Positions 45,389-58,011 are shown, counted from the stretch's first letter. The stretch is 64,000 nt of DNA from Wenzhouxiangella sp. XN79A (GCF_012272825.1 NZ_JAAWWS010000134.1:1-64000); one strand, 5' to 3'. The notes: generated from the letters alone by a model not told the origin. Numbers and translations: made by a program.

Positions 45389-46167
45389 TGCTCGTCGTCC
45401 TCGGCCCGGGGATCGATCCGGGCCACCCACTGCCCGACCGGATCGAGGGCCTGGTAGCGGGTCAGGTCGACGTGGATCGGCGTGACCGAGACGTAGCCGC
45501 GCCGGATCGCATTGAAATCGGTGCCCGGACCGTTGTCCTCCTCGTCGCCGGGGGCGCCGATCCAGAAGAACCGCCGACCGCGCGGATCCTCCAGCGGGAT
45601 CACGTCCTCGGAACGGTGGCGATGGCCGAGCCGGGTCGTCTCGAAGCCGCGGATCTCGTCCCAGGGCAGGTCCGGGACGTTGACGTTCAGGATGGTGTCG
45701 GCCGGCAGCGGTTCTTCGAACAAGCGGCGCATCAGCATCTTGGCGGCCCGGGCAGCGCTGGCGTAGTGTCGGGCCCGGCCGCCGTCGTAGACCAGCGAGA
45801 CCGCCATCGCCGGCAGGCCGAGGAAGCGGCCTTCCATCGCTGCGGCCACGGTACCGGAGTACAGCACGTCGTCGCCGAGGTTGCCGCCGTTGTTGATGCC
45901 CGAGATCACCATGTCCGGGTCCTTTTCGAGCAGACCGGTGATGCCGATGTGGACGCAGTCGGTGGGCGTGCCGAAGATCTTGTAGATCCGGTCGTCGCGC
46001 TTCTCGACGCGGATCGGACGATCGAGCGTCAGCGAGTTGCTGGCGCCGGACCGGTCGCGGTCCGGCGCAACGATCGTGACGTGGTCGACGTGGCGGCCGA
46101 TCTGGTCGGCCAGCATGCGGATGCCGGTCGCGTCGAGACCGTCATCGTTGCTGATCAGGATATGCAT
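45385..46167 (-). CDS. surE: 5'/3'-nucleotidase SurE
   Basis: This 260-residue metal-dependent phosphatase acts on nucleoside monophosphates and polyphosphate. The signature HILISNDDG begins at residue 2, followed by [52 protein letters not shown] and LNVNVP. The ATG at 46167 was chosen by family alignment; upstream in-frame sequence has no family match. It begins the surE-pcm-yqaA-nlpD operon. Confidence 0.96.
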   Translation of the reverse strand: MHILISNDDGLDATGIRMLADQIGRHVDHVTIVAPDRDRSGASNSLTLDRPIRVEKRDDRIYKIFGTPTDCVHIGITGLLEKDPDMVISGINNGGNLGDDVLYSGTVAAAMEGRFLGLPAMAVSLVYDGGRARHYASAARAAKMLMRRLFEEPLPADTILNVNVPDLPWDEIRGFETTRLGHRHRSEDVIPLEDPRGRRFFWIGAPGDEEDNGPGTDFNAIRRGYVSVTPIHVDLTRYQALDPVGQWVARIDPRAEDDEQ

Positions 46168-46230
46168 GAAGGCGTGGGGCCTCGTGTTGTCGGAACGGTT
46201 TTGACGGAGCGCTGTCCGTGGAGCCGTCAC

Positions 46231-46236
46231 TATAAT
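46231..46236 (+). promoter_or_regulatory. Consensus -10 (TATAAT) upstream of the Smr gene
   Basis: A perfect TATAAT lies 76 nt before the Smr ATG. A TTGACG at 46201-46206 is 24 bp away, too far for a normal pair, so the -35 contact is unclear. Confidence 0.45.
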
Positions 46237-46306
46237 GGATCACCCGGCTCGCATTTCGGCCGAACGTCATCCCAGGCGTGTCCCCGCGACACCGAAGAGG
46301 CCCCCG

Positions 46307-46840
46307 ATGAGCGACGATTCCGACGATTTCCGCGCATTCCGCGACGCGATCGGACCCGTTCGCCGGATCCGCACCGAACGCGCCGAATCACGTCCCGCGC
46401 CGGCTCGCCCTCATCCCCGCATGCGCGAGCACGACGAGGCCCGGGTGCTCGACGAACTCGCCGAGGCGGCCCCGGGGGTGGAGCTGCTCGAGACCGGCGA
46501 AGAACTGCAGTGGCTGCGGCCCGGGCTGCAACGCCGCGTGCTGGTTCGACTGCGCCGCGGCCACTGGCAGGTCCAGGACGAGATCGACCTGCACCAGATG
46601 AACGTCGAGGCGGCGACCCGGTCGATCCGGCTGTTTCTCGACGAAGCGCTGACCGCCGGCCGCTCCTGCGTGAAGATCATCCACGGCAAGGGCCTGCGCT
46701 CCGGCCCGGCCGGACCGCGCCTGAAGTCCGTGACCGCGCGCATCCTCAGCCGTCATCCGCGGGTGCTGGCGTTCACCGCCGCGCGGCCCGGCGACGGCGG
46801 CAGCGGCGCGACCTACGTGCTGCTCGGACAACGCCGGTGA
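46307..46840 (+). CDS. Smr-domain protein (possible nuclease)
   Basis: This 177-residue protein has an N-terminal charged region and a C-terminal Smr domain (about 90-177) with the core EIDLHQMNVEAA, the loop IIHGKGLRS and GATYVLL. Small Smr proteins can nick DNA or cleave RNA during stalled-ribosome rescue. GAGG is 6 nt before the ATG. The stop overlaps the next gene as GTGA. Confidence 0.92.
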   Translation: MSDDSDDFRAFRDAIGPVRRIRTERAESRPAPARPHPRMREHDEARVLDELAEAAPGVELLETGEELQWLRPGLQRRVLVRLRRGHWQVQDEIDLHQMNVEAATRSIRLFLDEALTAGRSCVKIIHGKGLRSGPAGPRLKSVTARILSRHPRVLAFTAARPGDGGSGATYVLLGQRR

Positions 46841-47190
46841 ACGGCTCGCCCGAGGCCGTCATTCCGCTGATGCTCGTGCTCGGTGCGGTGGCGCTGTGGT
46901 GGGCCGGCGCGGTGGCCGCGCGCGATCGGGCGATTGCTGCGGCGCGCGGACTGTGCCGTGAGCAGGGATGGCAACTGCTGGACGAAACCGTTGCGCTGAA
47001 CCGGCTGCGGCCGGTGCGCGGTGAGCGCGGCCTGCTGCTGGAACGCCGCTACCGCTTCGAGTTCAGCACCGACGGCGGCGAACGCAGCGTCGGCGGGCTG
47101 AACCTCCGCGGCCCGAACGTGACGCTGCGCTGGGCCGAAACGCCCGAGGGACGGCTGATCGAACAGCGCCTCGGGCGCGGTCGTCAGTAG
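46837..47190 (+). CDS. DUF3301-like membrane-anchored protein
   Basis: This 117-residue protein has one N-terminal membrane helix (VIPLMLVLGAVALWWAGAV) and a cytoplasmic part with LCREQGWQLLDETVALNRLRPVR and LERRYRFEFSTDGGERSVGGL, matching DUF3301. Function unknown. The GTG at 46837 overlaps the Smr stop. Its 3' end overlaps the convergent globin gene by 7 bp. Confidence 0.8.
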   Translation: MNGSPEAVIPLMLVLGAVALWWAGAVAARDRAIAAARGLCREQGWQLLDETVALNRLRPVRGERGLLLERRYRFEFSTDGGERSVGGLNLRGPNVTLRWAETPEGRLIEQRLGRGRQ

Positions 47191-47582
47191 CGGTCGATGA
47201 AGAACCGGCAGGTAACCTCGAGCGCGTCGCGCCAGGCGGCCTCGAGCTTCGGCGTGAGCTTCGGGTCGTGCTCACGGACCGATTCCATCAGGCTGTCCAT
47301 CCAGTAGGTGTAGTAGTCCGGCGGAACCGGGGCGCGGCCACGGCGCGAATGCACTTCGGCCATCTGACCCATCATCCCCTGGACGATGTTGCTGCCGCCG
47401 GCGAAGGTCAGCGCCGCGGAGATGCCGCGCCGCAACGCCTTCTGCTGCTGGGGCCAATCGGTATGCGCGAACATCTGCTCCACTCTGGGATCCTTGCCCT
47501 GGAGACGCTGGTAGAAACCGGTGATGAAGTTCCTGTCGCGGAGGCAGCGGCCGTAGCTGGCCTGGATCGGTTCGGTGTTCAT
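47184..47582 (-). CDS. Bacterial globin-family protein
   Basis: This 132-residue protein has globin-family features: IQASYGRCLRDRNFITGFYQRL, a helix with LRRGISAALTFAGG, a candidate proximal His in AEVHSRRG, and YYTYWMDSLMESVREHDPKLTPKLEAAWRDAL. Such small bacterial globins bind heme and may sense or detoxify oxygen or NO. It is a single gene, convergent with the DUF3301-like gene. Confidence 0.87.
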   Translation of the reverse strand: MNTEPIQASYGRCLRDRNFITGFYQRLQGKDPRVEQMFAHTDWPQQQKALRRGISAALTFAGGSNIVQGMMGQMAEVHSRRGRAPVPPDYYTYWMDSLMESVREHDPKLTPKLEAAWRDALEVTCRFFIDRY

Positions 47583-47722
47583 GAATGGCCCTGGCGGTTT
47601 CGGAACCCCGATCATGCCGAGCGTGCGACCGCGAAATATTGCGTCAGGTCAAACGGCGGCCACGTGACGACTCCGACACCGCGCGTGGCCTACACTAGCC
47701 CGAGCCCGCCATCGAACGACCC

Positions 47723-48520
47723 ATGCTCTCCCAGATTCCGCCGCTGTCCCTGCTCGTGACCTTTCTCGGTCTGACCGCCATCATCGCGCTGCGCTACGCC
47801 CTGATTTCCGGCCTGTTCTACTGGTTGCTCTGGGGACGCCCGCCGGAGAAGGTCCACGCCATCAAGCTGATGCACGGCCAGCCCGCACCGGGCTCGGTCG
47901 GGCGCGAGATCCGCTGGTCGCTCTGGTCGTCGTTCATCTACGCCGCGCCGGCCGCGGTCGTGATCGAGCTGTGGAAGCTCGGCGGCACGGCGGTCTACAC
48001 CGACCTGGCGGCCTTTCCTGTCTGGTACGTCCCGGTCAGCATCTTCCTCTATCTGTTCCTGCACGACACCTATTTCTACTGGACCCACCGGATCATGCAC
48101 CACCGGAAGATCTTTCCCGTCGTGCACCGCGTCCACCACGAGTCGCGACCGCCGACGCCGTGGGCGGCATTCTCGTTCCACCCGTGGGAATCGGTGGTCG
48201 GCGCGCTGTTCCTGCCGCTGCTGGCCCTGGTGCTGCCGATCCACGTCGGCGCTGCGCTGTTCATTCTGACGCTGATGACGCTGGCCGCTGTGCTCAACCA
48301 CTCGGGCTGGGAAATCCTGCCGACCTGGTGGCTGAAGAGCTGGCCCGGCCGCAACCTGATCACGGCCGCCCATCACGATCTGCACCACAAGAACCCGCGC
48401 ACCAACTACGGCCTGTACTTCCGCTGGTGGGACAAGTGGATGGGAACCGACCGGATGGAAAACGAGTACGCGTTCCTGAACACGAACGCGGCGCCTTCCG
48501 AAGAAGGCGCCGCGCCCTGA
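47723..48520 (+). CDS. Sterol desaturase / fatty acid hydroxylase superfamily membrane protein
   Basis: This 265-residue diiron membrane enzyme has the eight-histidine pattern: HDTYFYWTHRIMHH, HRVHHES, NHSG and HHDLHHKNPRTNYG. Several membrane helices surround these boxes. The substrate is unknown; bacterial relatives hydroxylate lipids or carotenoids. It is transcribed alone, divergent from the globin gene. Confidence 0.92.
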   Translation: MLSQIPPLSLLVTFLGLTAIIALRYALISGLFYWLLWGRPPEKVHAIKLMHGQPAPGSVGREIRWSLWSSFIYAAPAAVVIELWKLGGTAVYTDLAAFPVWYVPVSIFLYLFLHDTYFYWTHRIMHHRKIFPVVHRVHHESRPPTPWAAFSFHPWESVVGALFLPLLALVLPIHVGAALFILTLMTLAAVLNHSGWEILPTWWLKSWPGRNLITAAHHDLHHKNPRTNYGLYFRWWDKWMGTDRMENEYAFLNTNAAPSEEGAAP

Positions 48521-48585
48521 AGCCCGGCCCGCGGCCGACCTGAACCCGCTCCGGGCCTCGGACGGCGACCGCTCACTTCAACCGA

Positions 48586-50487
48586 TCATTCCAGGCGATC
48601 GTCGGCCACGATGATCTCGGTGTTGGCGCGCAGCCAGGCCAGCAGGCCCTGCACTTCGCGGCCGGTCCAGGCAAACCGGAGCTGCTGGCGGGCGTTGGTT
48701 CGCTGGGCGTCGTCGGCACTGGCCGGATCGCCCGGCGTGACCCCCCTCAGGGCAACCAGGGTCCAGCCCTGACCGCGATCGATCAACTCGTATCGGGTCT
48801 CGCCGTCGACCGGCTCGAGCATGCGGAAGATGCCCTCGCGGACCGCGCCGCCGAGATCGAAGTCGCGCCGCGTGACGGTGCGCTCCTCGAGTTCCAGCGA
48901 CTCGGCCTCGGCCACTTCGGCCAGCGTGGCCTCGCCGGAGCGAACCCGCTCGATCAGCGTTTCGCCGTATTCACGCGCTGCCTCCTGGGCAGCTTCGCCG
49001 GCCAGCCGCTGGCGGATTTCGTCCGCGACCAGCGCCAGTTCGCGCGGCGTCGACGGCCGGTGCTCGGTGACTCGGACGACCACGGCATGGTTGTCGCCGA
49101 CTTCGATCGGCTCACTGGCCTGGCGCTCGATCAGGACCAGGTCGGAGAAGGCGGCATCGAGCACGGCCGGGTCGGCCAGCACACCTTCGGCCGAAAACCG
49201 CGAGAACGGACCTGCGGTGCGAAGCTCGAGGCCGAGGTCCTCGGCGATCGCTGCGAGACCGGTCGGGTCGGCGTAGACCAGGTCGATGAGGCGTTCGCTG
49301 AGTTCGAAGTACAGATCCTCGGCGCGTTCGGCGCGCAGTTCCTCGGCAATCTGATCACGCGCTTCGTCGAAGGTCTGCCCGCGCGGCTCACGGACCTCGT
49401 CGAGACGGATCAGGTGCCAGCCGAACTCCGAGCGGACCGGATCGGAAATGTCGCCCGGCGCCATCGAGAACAGCACCTCGTCGAACGCGTCGTCGATGAT
49501 GCCCGGCTCGAGCCAGCCCAGGTTGCCGCCATCGGCGGCCGACACCGGATCGTCGGACAGCTCTTCGGCCAGCGTGGCGAAGTCCTCTCCGGCCGCCAGC
49601 CGCTCACGGACCGACGTGGCCAGCGACTCGGCCTCGGCCTCGCTGCGCGCGTCCCCCACGTTGATCAGGATGTGCGCTGCGCGCCGCTCCTCGGCGGTCA
49701 TGAAGCGGGCCTTGACCGCCTCGTAGCGATCGCGAAGCTCATCCTCGTCGAGCTCCTCGTCGGCCACCATCGCCGGCGTTTCGAGCTCGATGTACTCGAC
49801 GGCGATTTCCTCGGGCCGCATGAACTGATCGCTGTTTTCCTCGTAGTACGTCGCGATGGCCTCCTCGGTGACGGCATCGGGATCGCGATACGAGGCGCTG
49901 TCGATGTCCAGCAAGGCCACTTCGCGCGCCTGCTGCTGGATCCGCAGCCAGTCGTCGACGGCTGCGTCACTGACGAACGACGAAGCGGAAACCGCCGCAG
50001 GCAGCTCCTGAAGCAGCAGGTCGCGCCGCAGCTCCTGCTCGAAGCGCTGGATCGACTGGCCACTGGCCTGGAGCCGCTGCCGATAGATTTCAGGGTCGAA
50101 CCGGCCGTTGATCTGGAACGCCGGAACGCCGCGGATCACTTCCAGCAGCGTCGCCGGGCTGATCGTCAGACCCAGTTCCTGGGCATAACCGGCCAGCAGG
50201 CGCTGGTCGATCATCTGCTCGAGGTACTCGCGACGACGCTCCGGCCGGTTGACTTCGATATCGTTGTAGTTCTCACCGAGCTGGTCGCGCAGCTGTGCGC
50301 GATAGCGCGCGAACTCGGTCTGGAACTCGGTGATGGTGATGGTCTGATCGCCGACTTCGGCAATCACGTCCTGCGGCACGTCGCGGATGTAGCTGTCGAC
50401 CCCGAAGAACAGGAACGGGACGGCCAGCAGGCCGAGGATGATGAAGGCGACGACGCCGGTGACCCGGTCGCGGATGGCTTGAAGCAT
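48586..50487 (-). CDS. ppiD: Peptidyl-prolyl cis-trans isomerase PpiD (SurA-like periplasmic chaperone)
   Basis: This 633-residue protein has an N-terminal membrane anchor (VVAFIILGLLAVPFLFFGV), a SurA_N-like chaperone segment (about 40-180), and a parvulin-type rotamase domain (about 265-360; RAAHILINVGD, DGGNLGWLEPGIIDDAFDEVLFSMAPGDIS, FGWHLIRLDEV). It assists proteins leaving the Sec translocon. The position after hupB is conserved, here with two tRNA genes and a terminator between. Confidence 0.95.
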   Translation of the reverse strand: MLQAIRDRVTGVVAFIILGLLAVPFLFFGVDSYIRDVPQDVIAEVGDQTITITEFQTEFARYRAQLRDQLGENYNDIEVNRPERRREYLEQMIDQRLLAGYAQELGLTISPATLLEVIRGVPAFQINGRFDPEIYRQRLQASGQSIQRFEQELRRDLLLQELPAAVSASSFVSDAAVDDWLRIQQQAREVALLDIDSASYRDPDAVTEEAIATYYEENSDQFMRPEEIAVEYIELETPAMVADEELDEDELRDRYEAVKARFMTAEERRAAHILINVGDARSEAEAESLATSVRERLAAGEDFATLAEELSDDPVSAADGGNLGWLEPGIIDDAFDEVLFSMAPGDISDPVRSEFGWHLIRLDEVREPRGQTFDEARDQIAEELRAERAEDLYFELSERLIDLVYADPTGLAAIAEDLGLELRTAGPFSRFSAEGVLADPAVLDAAFSDLVLIERQASEPIEVGDNHAVVVRVTEHRPSTPRELALVADEIRQRLAGEAAQEAAREYGETLIERVRSGEATLAEVAEAESLELEERTVTRRDFDLGGAVREGIFRMLEPVDGETRYELIDRGQGWTLVALRGVTPGDPASADDAQRTNARQQLRFAWTGREVQGLLAWLRANTEIIVADDRLE

Positions 50488-50577
50488 GGACGAATGACCC
50501 CGTGTAGCGGCAGCGATTGCGTTTGACGGTTCCGGTTGACGACTTCGGATTCAGGATGTCGGTTCGGATGTCCGGAT

Positions 50578-50608
50578 AAAAAAACGGGGCGCCGATGTCG
50601 GCGCCCCG
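50578..50608 (-). terminator. Rho-independent terminator after the hupB-tRNA unit
   Basis: CGGGGCGCCGA (50585-50595) pairs with TCGGCGCCCCG (50598-50608), a perfect 11-bp stem. On the minus strand it is followed by seven T residues. It lies 10 nt beyond the tRNA-Asp 3' end and separates the hupB-tRNA transcript from ppiD. Confidence 0.93.
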
Positions 50609-50617
50609 GGTCGTATT

Positions 50618-50694
50618 TGGCGGAGTGGACGGGACTCGAACCCGCGACCCCCGGCGTGACAGGCCGGTATTCTAACCAACTGAACTACCACTCC
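50618..50694 (-). tRNA. tRNA-Asp (anticodon GTC)
   Basis: On the minus strand the acceptor GGAGTGG pairs with CCACTCC, and the anticodon arm CCGGC-CTGTCAC-GCCGG gives GTC. The T arm holds GGTTCGAGTCC and the 3' CCA is encoded. Confidence 0.97.
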
Positions 50695-50703
50695 TTGAAC
50701 TGC

Positions 50704-50779
50704 TGGTGGGTGCTGACGGGCTCGAACCGCCGACCCTCGCCTTGTAAGGGCGATGCTCTTCCAGCTGAGCTAAGCACCC
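50704..50779 (-). tRNA. tRNA-Val (anticodon TAC)
   Basis: On the minus strand the acceptor GGGTGCT pairs with AGCACCC, and the anticodon arm TCGCC-CTTACAA-GGCGA gives TAC. The 3' CCA is encoded. It lies 15 bp after hupB and 9 bp before tRNA-Asp. Confidence 0.97.
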
Positions 50780-50794
50780 GGGACGCTGAACTGC

Positions 50795-51067
50795 TTATTT
50801 TATCGCGTCCTTGAAGCCTTTACCAGCCTTGAAGGACGGCGTCTTCGAGGCCTTGATCTTGATCGTTTCACCCGTCGCCGGGTTGCGACCGGTGCGAGCA
50901 GCGCGCTTCTTCACCGAAAAGGTGCCGAAGCCGACCAGGGAGACCGTGTCGCCCTTCTTCAGGGCCTTGGTGACGGCGGCGATCATGCCGTCCAGAGCGC
51001 GACCGGCATCTGCCTTGGAGATGTCTGCCTGCTCCGCGATCGAATCAACGAGTTCCGATTTGTTCAT
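50795..51067 (-). CDS. hupB: DNA-binding protein HU-beta
   Basis: This 90-residue nucleoid protein matches [70 protein letters not shown]. The DNA-intercalating Pro is in RNPATGE. The position downstream of lon is conserved. A leader of about 200 nt with its own promoters precedes it. Confidence 0.98.
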   Translation of the reverse strand: MNKSELVDSIAEQADISKADAGRALDGMIAAVTKALKKGDTVSLVGFGTFSVKKRAARTGRNPATGETIKIKASKTPSFKAGKGFKDAIK

Positions 51068-51249
51068 AGTGATACGTACTCCAGTTATTCGTTATCCAGC
51101 GTGTCATCCCCTTGGTACGGTGGGCAACCGGATGTCCCCGTCGCTCCCGTTCCGGGCCCGCCACGCGTCGATGGTATATCACGCTGGAGACCGCATCAAC
51201 CAAGGCGTTTCGGTTCGACCGGGCGCTATCGTGGTCGATCCGACGAACT

Positions 51250-51285
51250 GTTTCGGCGTTTCAAAGCGCCGAAACGACAATTATA
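51250..51285 (-). promoter_or_regulatory. hupB promoter with hairpin at the transcript start
   Basis: The minus strand reads TATAAT at 51285-51280, a perfect -10 within an AT-rich patch. Immediately after it is a 9-bp perfect hairpin, GTTTCGGCG (51250-51258) with CGCCGAAAC (51267-51275), so the mRNA would start within the hairpin and carry about 200 nt of leader. A second weaker promoter (TTGATG, 17 bp, TACCAT) lies nearer the gene. Confidence 0.5.
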
Positions 51286-51314
51286 TCCAAAAAATCGGCG
51301 CGTGGTCTACGAAA

Positions 51315-53735
<2,421 letters not shown>

Positions 53736-53786
53736 GGAGTCCTCGGGGCGCAGTCGCGCCGTCAGCAGTTCAGGAAGTACGCTTGT

Positions 53787-53815
53787 ATATTGGCACACCG
53801 CCGGTTCGATTCAAG
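53787..53815 (-). promoter_or_regulatory. Candidate sigma-32 (heat-shock) promoter of lon
   Basis: On the minus strand, CTTGAA (53815-53810) is followed after 15 bp by GCCAATAT (53794-53787), 6 of 8 positions matching CCCCATNT. Transcription would begin about 45 nt before the lon ATG. RpoH control of lon is known in E. coli. Confidence 0.6.
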
Positions 53816-53956
53816 AACGAAGGCAGGCGGTCGGAGGGCAGCACCGGCGCATGCCCGAAGCCGGAGTCCGGCCGCGGAGGGCTGCTCCGGGTCTTCATCC
53901 GATGAGGGGGATCGGCGGAGCCAAGCGCAGGCCGCGACCTGCGCGAGCCGGCGGGC

Positions 53957-55213
<1,257 letters not shown>

Positions 55214-55249
55214 GACACCTTTCCGGAACGTTCGCGTGCATGGTACCCG

Positions 55250-55268
55250 AAAACTCCGGGGCCGGAGT
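55250..55268 (-). terminator. Attenuator-like hairpin between clpP and clpX
   Basis: ACTCCGG (55253-55259) and CCGGAGT (55262-55268) form a short stem followed on the minus strand by TTTTCGGG. It could partly terminate the tig-clpP transcript before clpX. Confidence 0.5.
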
Positions 55269-55296
55269 CAACGGGCGCCGACACGAAGCGAGCCGG

Positions 55297-55914
55297 TCAG
55301 TCGGCCTTGACCTCGGCGTCGCGACGCTCGAGCACGTGATCGATCAGGCCGTAGTCGGCCGCTTCGGCGGCGCTCATGAACTTGTCGCGATCGGTGTCGC
55401 GCTCGATGGTCTCCAGCGGCTGACCGGTGTGATGCTGAAGGATCCGGTTGAGCTGGTCCTTCATCTTCAGGATCTCGCGGGCGTGGATATCGATGTCCGA
55501 GGCCTGGCCGGAGAACCCGCCGAGCGGCTGGTGGATCATGACCCGCGAATGCGGCAGGGCGTAGCGCTTGTCCCTGGCGCCGGCGGCCAGCAGCAGCGCG
55601 CCCATGCTGGCGGCCTGGCCGACGCACATGGTCGAGACGTCCGGCTTGACGAACTGCATGGTGTCGTAGATGGCCATGCCGGCGGTGACCGAGCCACCCG
55701 GGGAGTTGATGTAGACGTTGATGTCCTTTTCCGGGTTCTCGCTTTCCAGGTACAGCAGCTGGGCGACGATCAGGTTGGCCGAGTAATCCTCGATCGGGCC
55801 GACGATGAAGATCACGCGTTCCTTCAGCAGGCGCGAGTAGATGTCGTAGGCGCGTTCGCCCCGGGCCGACTGTTCGACGACCATCGGGACCAGGTTCAGG
55901 GCCTTCTCGTTCAC
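55297..55914 (-). CDS. clpP: ATP-dependent Clp protease proteolytic subunit
   Basis: This 205-residue serine peptidase has the catalytic triad in GQAASMGA (Ser), MIHQPLGG (His) and RDTDRDKFM (Asp). The GTG start at 55914 overlaps the tig stop as GTGA and has AAGGAG 11 nt upstream; residues [19 protein letters not shown] then follow the family. An ATG ten codons in is a less likely alternative, since it would cut the N-terminal loops. Confidence 0.97.
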   Translation of the reverse strand: MNEKALNLVPMVVEQSARGERAYDIYSRLLKERVIFIVGPIEDYSANLIVAQLLYLESENPEKDINVYINSPGGSVTAGMAIYDTMQFVKPDVSTMCVGQAASMGALLLAAGARDKRYALPHSRVMIHQPLGGFSGQASDIDIHAREILKMKDQLNRILQHHTGQPLETIERDTDRDKFMSAAEAADYGLIDHVLERRDAEVKAD

Positions 55915-57188
55915 GATTCCATCAGCTCCTTGAAGCTCATCGATCTTTCGGTGACCTTCGCATTGTCCAGCACCCATTCCACGACCTGCTCTTCGAGCAC
56001 CAGGTTGCGCACCTGGTCGGTCAGCTGCGGGTTGGACCGGTAGAGTTCGACGACCTGCGCGGGGTTCTCGTAGGTGTCGGCGATATCGGCGATGTGCTGC
56101 TCGACCCGGGCCTCATCGATGTCCAGGTCGTGCTGGCGGGCGATCTCGGCCAGCAGGAAGCCCAGACGGACGCGGCGTTCGGCGCCCGGACGCAGCTGCT
56201 CGTCCGGGATCGCCACGTCCTGGCCGTACTGCTGCTTGAGCTGCGCGCGCATCTGGCCCAGCTCCTGCCGGATCGCGGTCTCGGGCAGGCTGAATTCCTT
56301 GTATTCCTCGGCCAGGCCATTGGTCACGACCTGCTTGAGCCGGTTGGTCCGGGCCTGGCGCAGCTCGCGCTCGAGGTTGCGGCGCACGTCGGCGCGCATC
56401 TGCTCCAGGCCGCCCTCGACGCCGAAGCTCCTGGCAAACTCGTCGTCGGCATCGGGCAGGTCCGAGGTCTGGACGGCCAGCACATCGATCGTCACATCGG
56501 CGGTCCGACCGGCCAGCGACGAATCGCGGAAATCCTCGGGAAAGCTCAGCTCGACGGTCTTCTCGTCGCCGACCTCGACGCCGGTCAGCGCGTCCTCGAA
56601 GCCCTCGAACAGCGCGCCGCCGCCGATCACCGGCTGCACGGTCCGGCTGCCGCTCTCGGGAATGCGCTCGCCGTCGACCTCGGCATGGAACTCGATCCTG
56701 ACCCGGTCGCCCGATGCCGACGCACGGCCGGCATCCTTCCATTCGCGGCGCTGTTCGCGCAGGGTCTGGATCATGTCGTCGACATCGGTCTCCTCGATCT
56801 CGACCAGCGGGCGCTCGATCTCGAGCCCGGAAACTTCGATGTCCGGCAGCTCGGGGAACACCTCGACTTCGGCGGTGAACGTGAAGGTCGCCTCGGCGTC
56901 GTCGCCGGGCTGGATGCTCGACACCCCCGCCACGCGCAGCTCCTGCTGCTGGATCGCGTCCTGCAGGCTCGACTGCATGACCTGCTGCAGCACTTCCTCG
57001 CGCACCTGCTGGCCGTATCGCTGCTTGACCACGTTCATCGGCACCTTGCCGGGACGAAAGCCCTTCAGGCGCACGGAGCGGCGCAGTTCATTGAGTCGGC
57101 CGGACACCTGGCCATCGATCGAGTCGGCCGGCAGTTCGACCACCAGCTTGCGGCCGAGATCACCGGTCTTTTCTACGGATACCTGCAT
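55911..57188 (-). CDS. tig: Trigger factor
   Basis: This 425-residue ribosome-bound chaperone has the ribosome-docking motif GFRPGKVP near residue 44, a central FKBP-type isomerase domain (about 150-240; [29 protein letters not shown]) and a C-terminal helical chaperone region. It starts the conserved tig-clpP-clpX-lon block, 125 bp after the tRNA-Lys gene. The ribosome site is weak by eye. Confidence 0.97.
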   Translation of the reverse strand: MQVSVEKTGDLGRKLVVELPADSIDGQVSGRLNELRRSVRLKGFRPGKVPMNVVKQRYGQQVREEVLQQVMQSSLQDAIQQQELRVAGVSSIQPGDDAEATFTFTAEVEVFPELPDIEVSGLEIERPLVEIEETDVDDMIQTLREQRREWKDAGRASASGDRVRIEFHAEVDGERIPESGSRTVQPVIGGGALFEGFEDALTGVEVGDEKTVELSFPEDFRDSSLAGRTADVTIDVLAVQTSDLPDADDEFARSFGVEGGLEQMRADVRRNLERELRQARTNRLKQVVTNGLAEEYKEFSLPETAIRQELGQMRAQLKQQYGQDVAIPDEQLRPGAERRVRLGFLLAEIARQHDLDIDEARVEQHIADIADTYENPAQVVELYRSNPQLTDQVRNLVLEEQVVEWVLDNAKVTERSMSFKELMES

Positions 57189-57312
57189 GGGAAGCGTTCT
57201 CTGAAGGACGTTGTCGGGTGCGTTGATGTCGAAAAGCCACCGGTGCCCCGCCTGACCGTCCCGATGGGTCGATGACCCCGGTTGCGGATCCGCCGGACTC
57301 CGGTGGCCGGAT

Positions 57313-57388
57313 TGGTGGGCCGTGTAGGACTCGAACCTACAACCAATGGATTAAGAGTCCACTGCTCTACCAATTGAGCTAACGGCCC
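57313..57388 (-). tRNA. tRNA-Lys (anticodon CTT)
   Basis: On the minus strand the acceptor GGGCCGT pairs with ACGGCCC, and the loop CTCTTAA gives anticodon CTT. The 3' CCA is encoded. Most gammaproteobacterial clusters carry the TTT isoacceptor, so the CTT reading is worth noting. Confidence 0.96.
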
Positions 57389-57428
57389 TGCATTGTCCGC
57401 GCGTTGCCCGACCGCAGCCGGGCGAAAA

Positions 57429-57504
57429 TGGGGTGGACGATGGGATTTGAACCCACGACCGCTGGAGCCACAATCCAGTGCTCTACCCCTGAGCTACGCC
57501 CACC
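57429..57504 (-). tRNA. tRNA-His (anticodon GTG)
   Basis: On the minus strand it begins GGTGGGCG, with the extra 5' G typical of tRNA-His. The anticodon arm CTGGA-TTGTGGC-TCCAG gives GTG, and the 3' CCA is encoded. Confidence 0.97.
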
Positions 57505-57684
57505 ATCGTACGCGCGTCGGCCCGATGCCTCGGGCCCGTGCTCCGGAGCGTTCCGACCGGACGATCGCATCATCGATCGTTCGCGTCGAAACGGCCGAAC
57601 CTGCATAGTCTAACCGCTCGCCGTGCCGTTCGGCGCGACATCGCCTCCGGCGACCCCGGCATCGATCCGGGGACCAGGAGACGC

Positions 57685-57761
57685 TGGCGCGCCTGGCAGG
57701 ACTCGAACCTGCAACCGCCGGCTTAGAAGGCCGATGCTCTATCCAGTTGAGCTACAGGCGC
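57685..57761 (-). tRNA. tRNA-Arg (anticodon TCT)
   Basis: On the minus strand the acceptor GCGCCTG pairs with CAGGCGC, and the loop CTTCTAA gives anticodon TCT. The 3' CCA is encoded. Confidence 0.97.
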
Positions 57762-57893
57762 ATTCGACTCGGCGCTGCCGCACGTTCCCTCGGCCACGGT
57801 CGATCGGGTCATCGATCAGGCAATCGAGTCGACACCGATTGCAGGATCGATCCCGCGACCGCGAGCGGTCCTGACCGCCGGGGCTCGCGAAAC

Positions 57894-57970
57894 TGGTCGG
57901 GGCGGCAGGATTCGAACCTGCGACCTACTGCTCCCAAAGCAGTTGCGCTACCAGGCTGCGCTACACCCCG
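57894..57970 (-). tRNA. tRNA-Pro (anticodon TGG)
   Basis: On the minus strand the acceptor CGGGGTG and the loop TTTGGGA give anticodon TGG, with T arm GCAGGTTCGAATCCTGC and encoded CCA. It is the first gene of the Pro-Arg-His-Lys cluster that leads into tig. Confidence 0.97.
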
Positions 57971-57981
57971 GCGAGCCGCCT

Positions 57982-58011
57982 AGTATCGCCGATCCGAAAC
58001 GAGCTCGTCAA
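57982..58011 (-). promoter_or_regulatory. Promoter of the Pro-Arg-His-Lys tRNA cluster
   Basis: On the minus strand TTGACG (58011-58006) and GATACT (57987-57982) are 18 bp apart, followed by a GC-rich discriminator. Transcription would start about 5 nt before tRNA-Pro. The -35 overlaps the end of the gamma-carbonic anhydrase gene. Confidence 0.6.

Noticed and set aside
46201-46236. TTGACG plus TATAAT as one promoter for the Smr gene
   Set aside because: The spacer would be 24 bp, outside the workable range for sigma-70; only the -10 was recorded.
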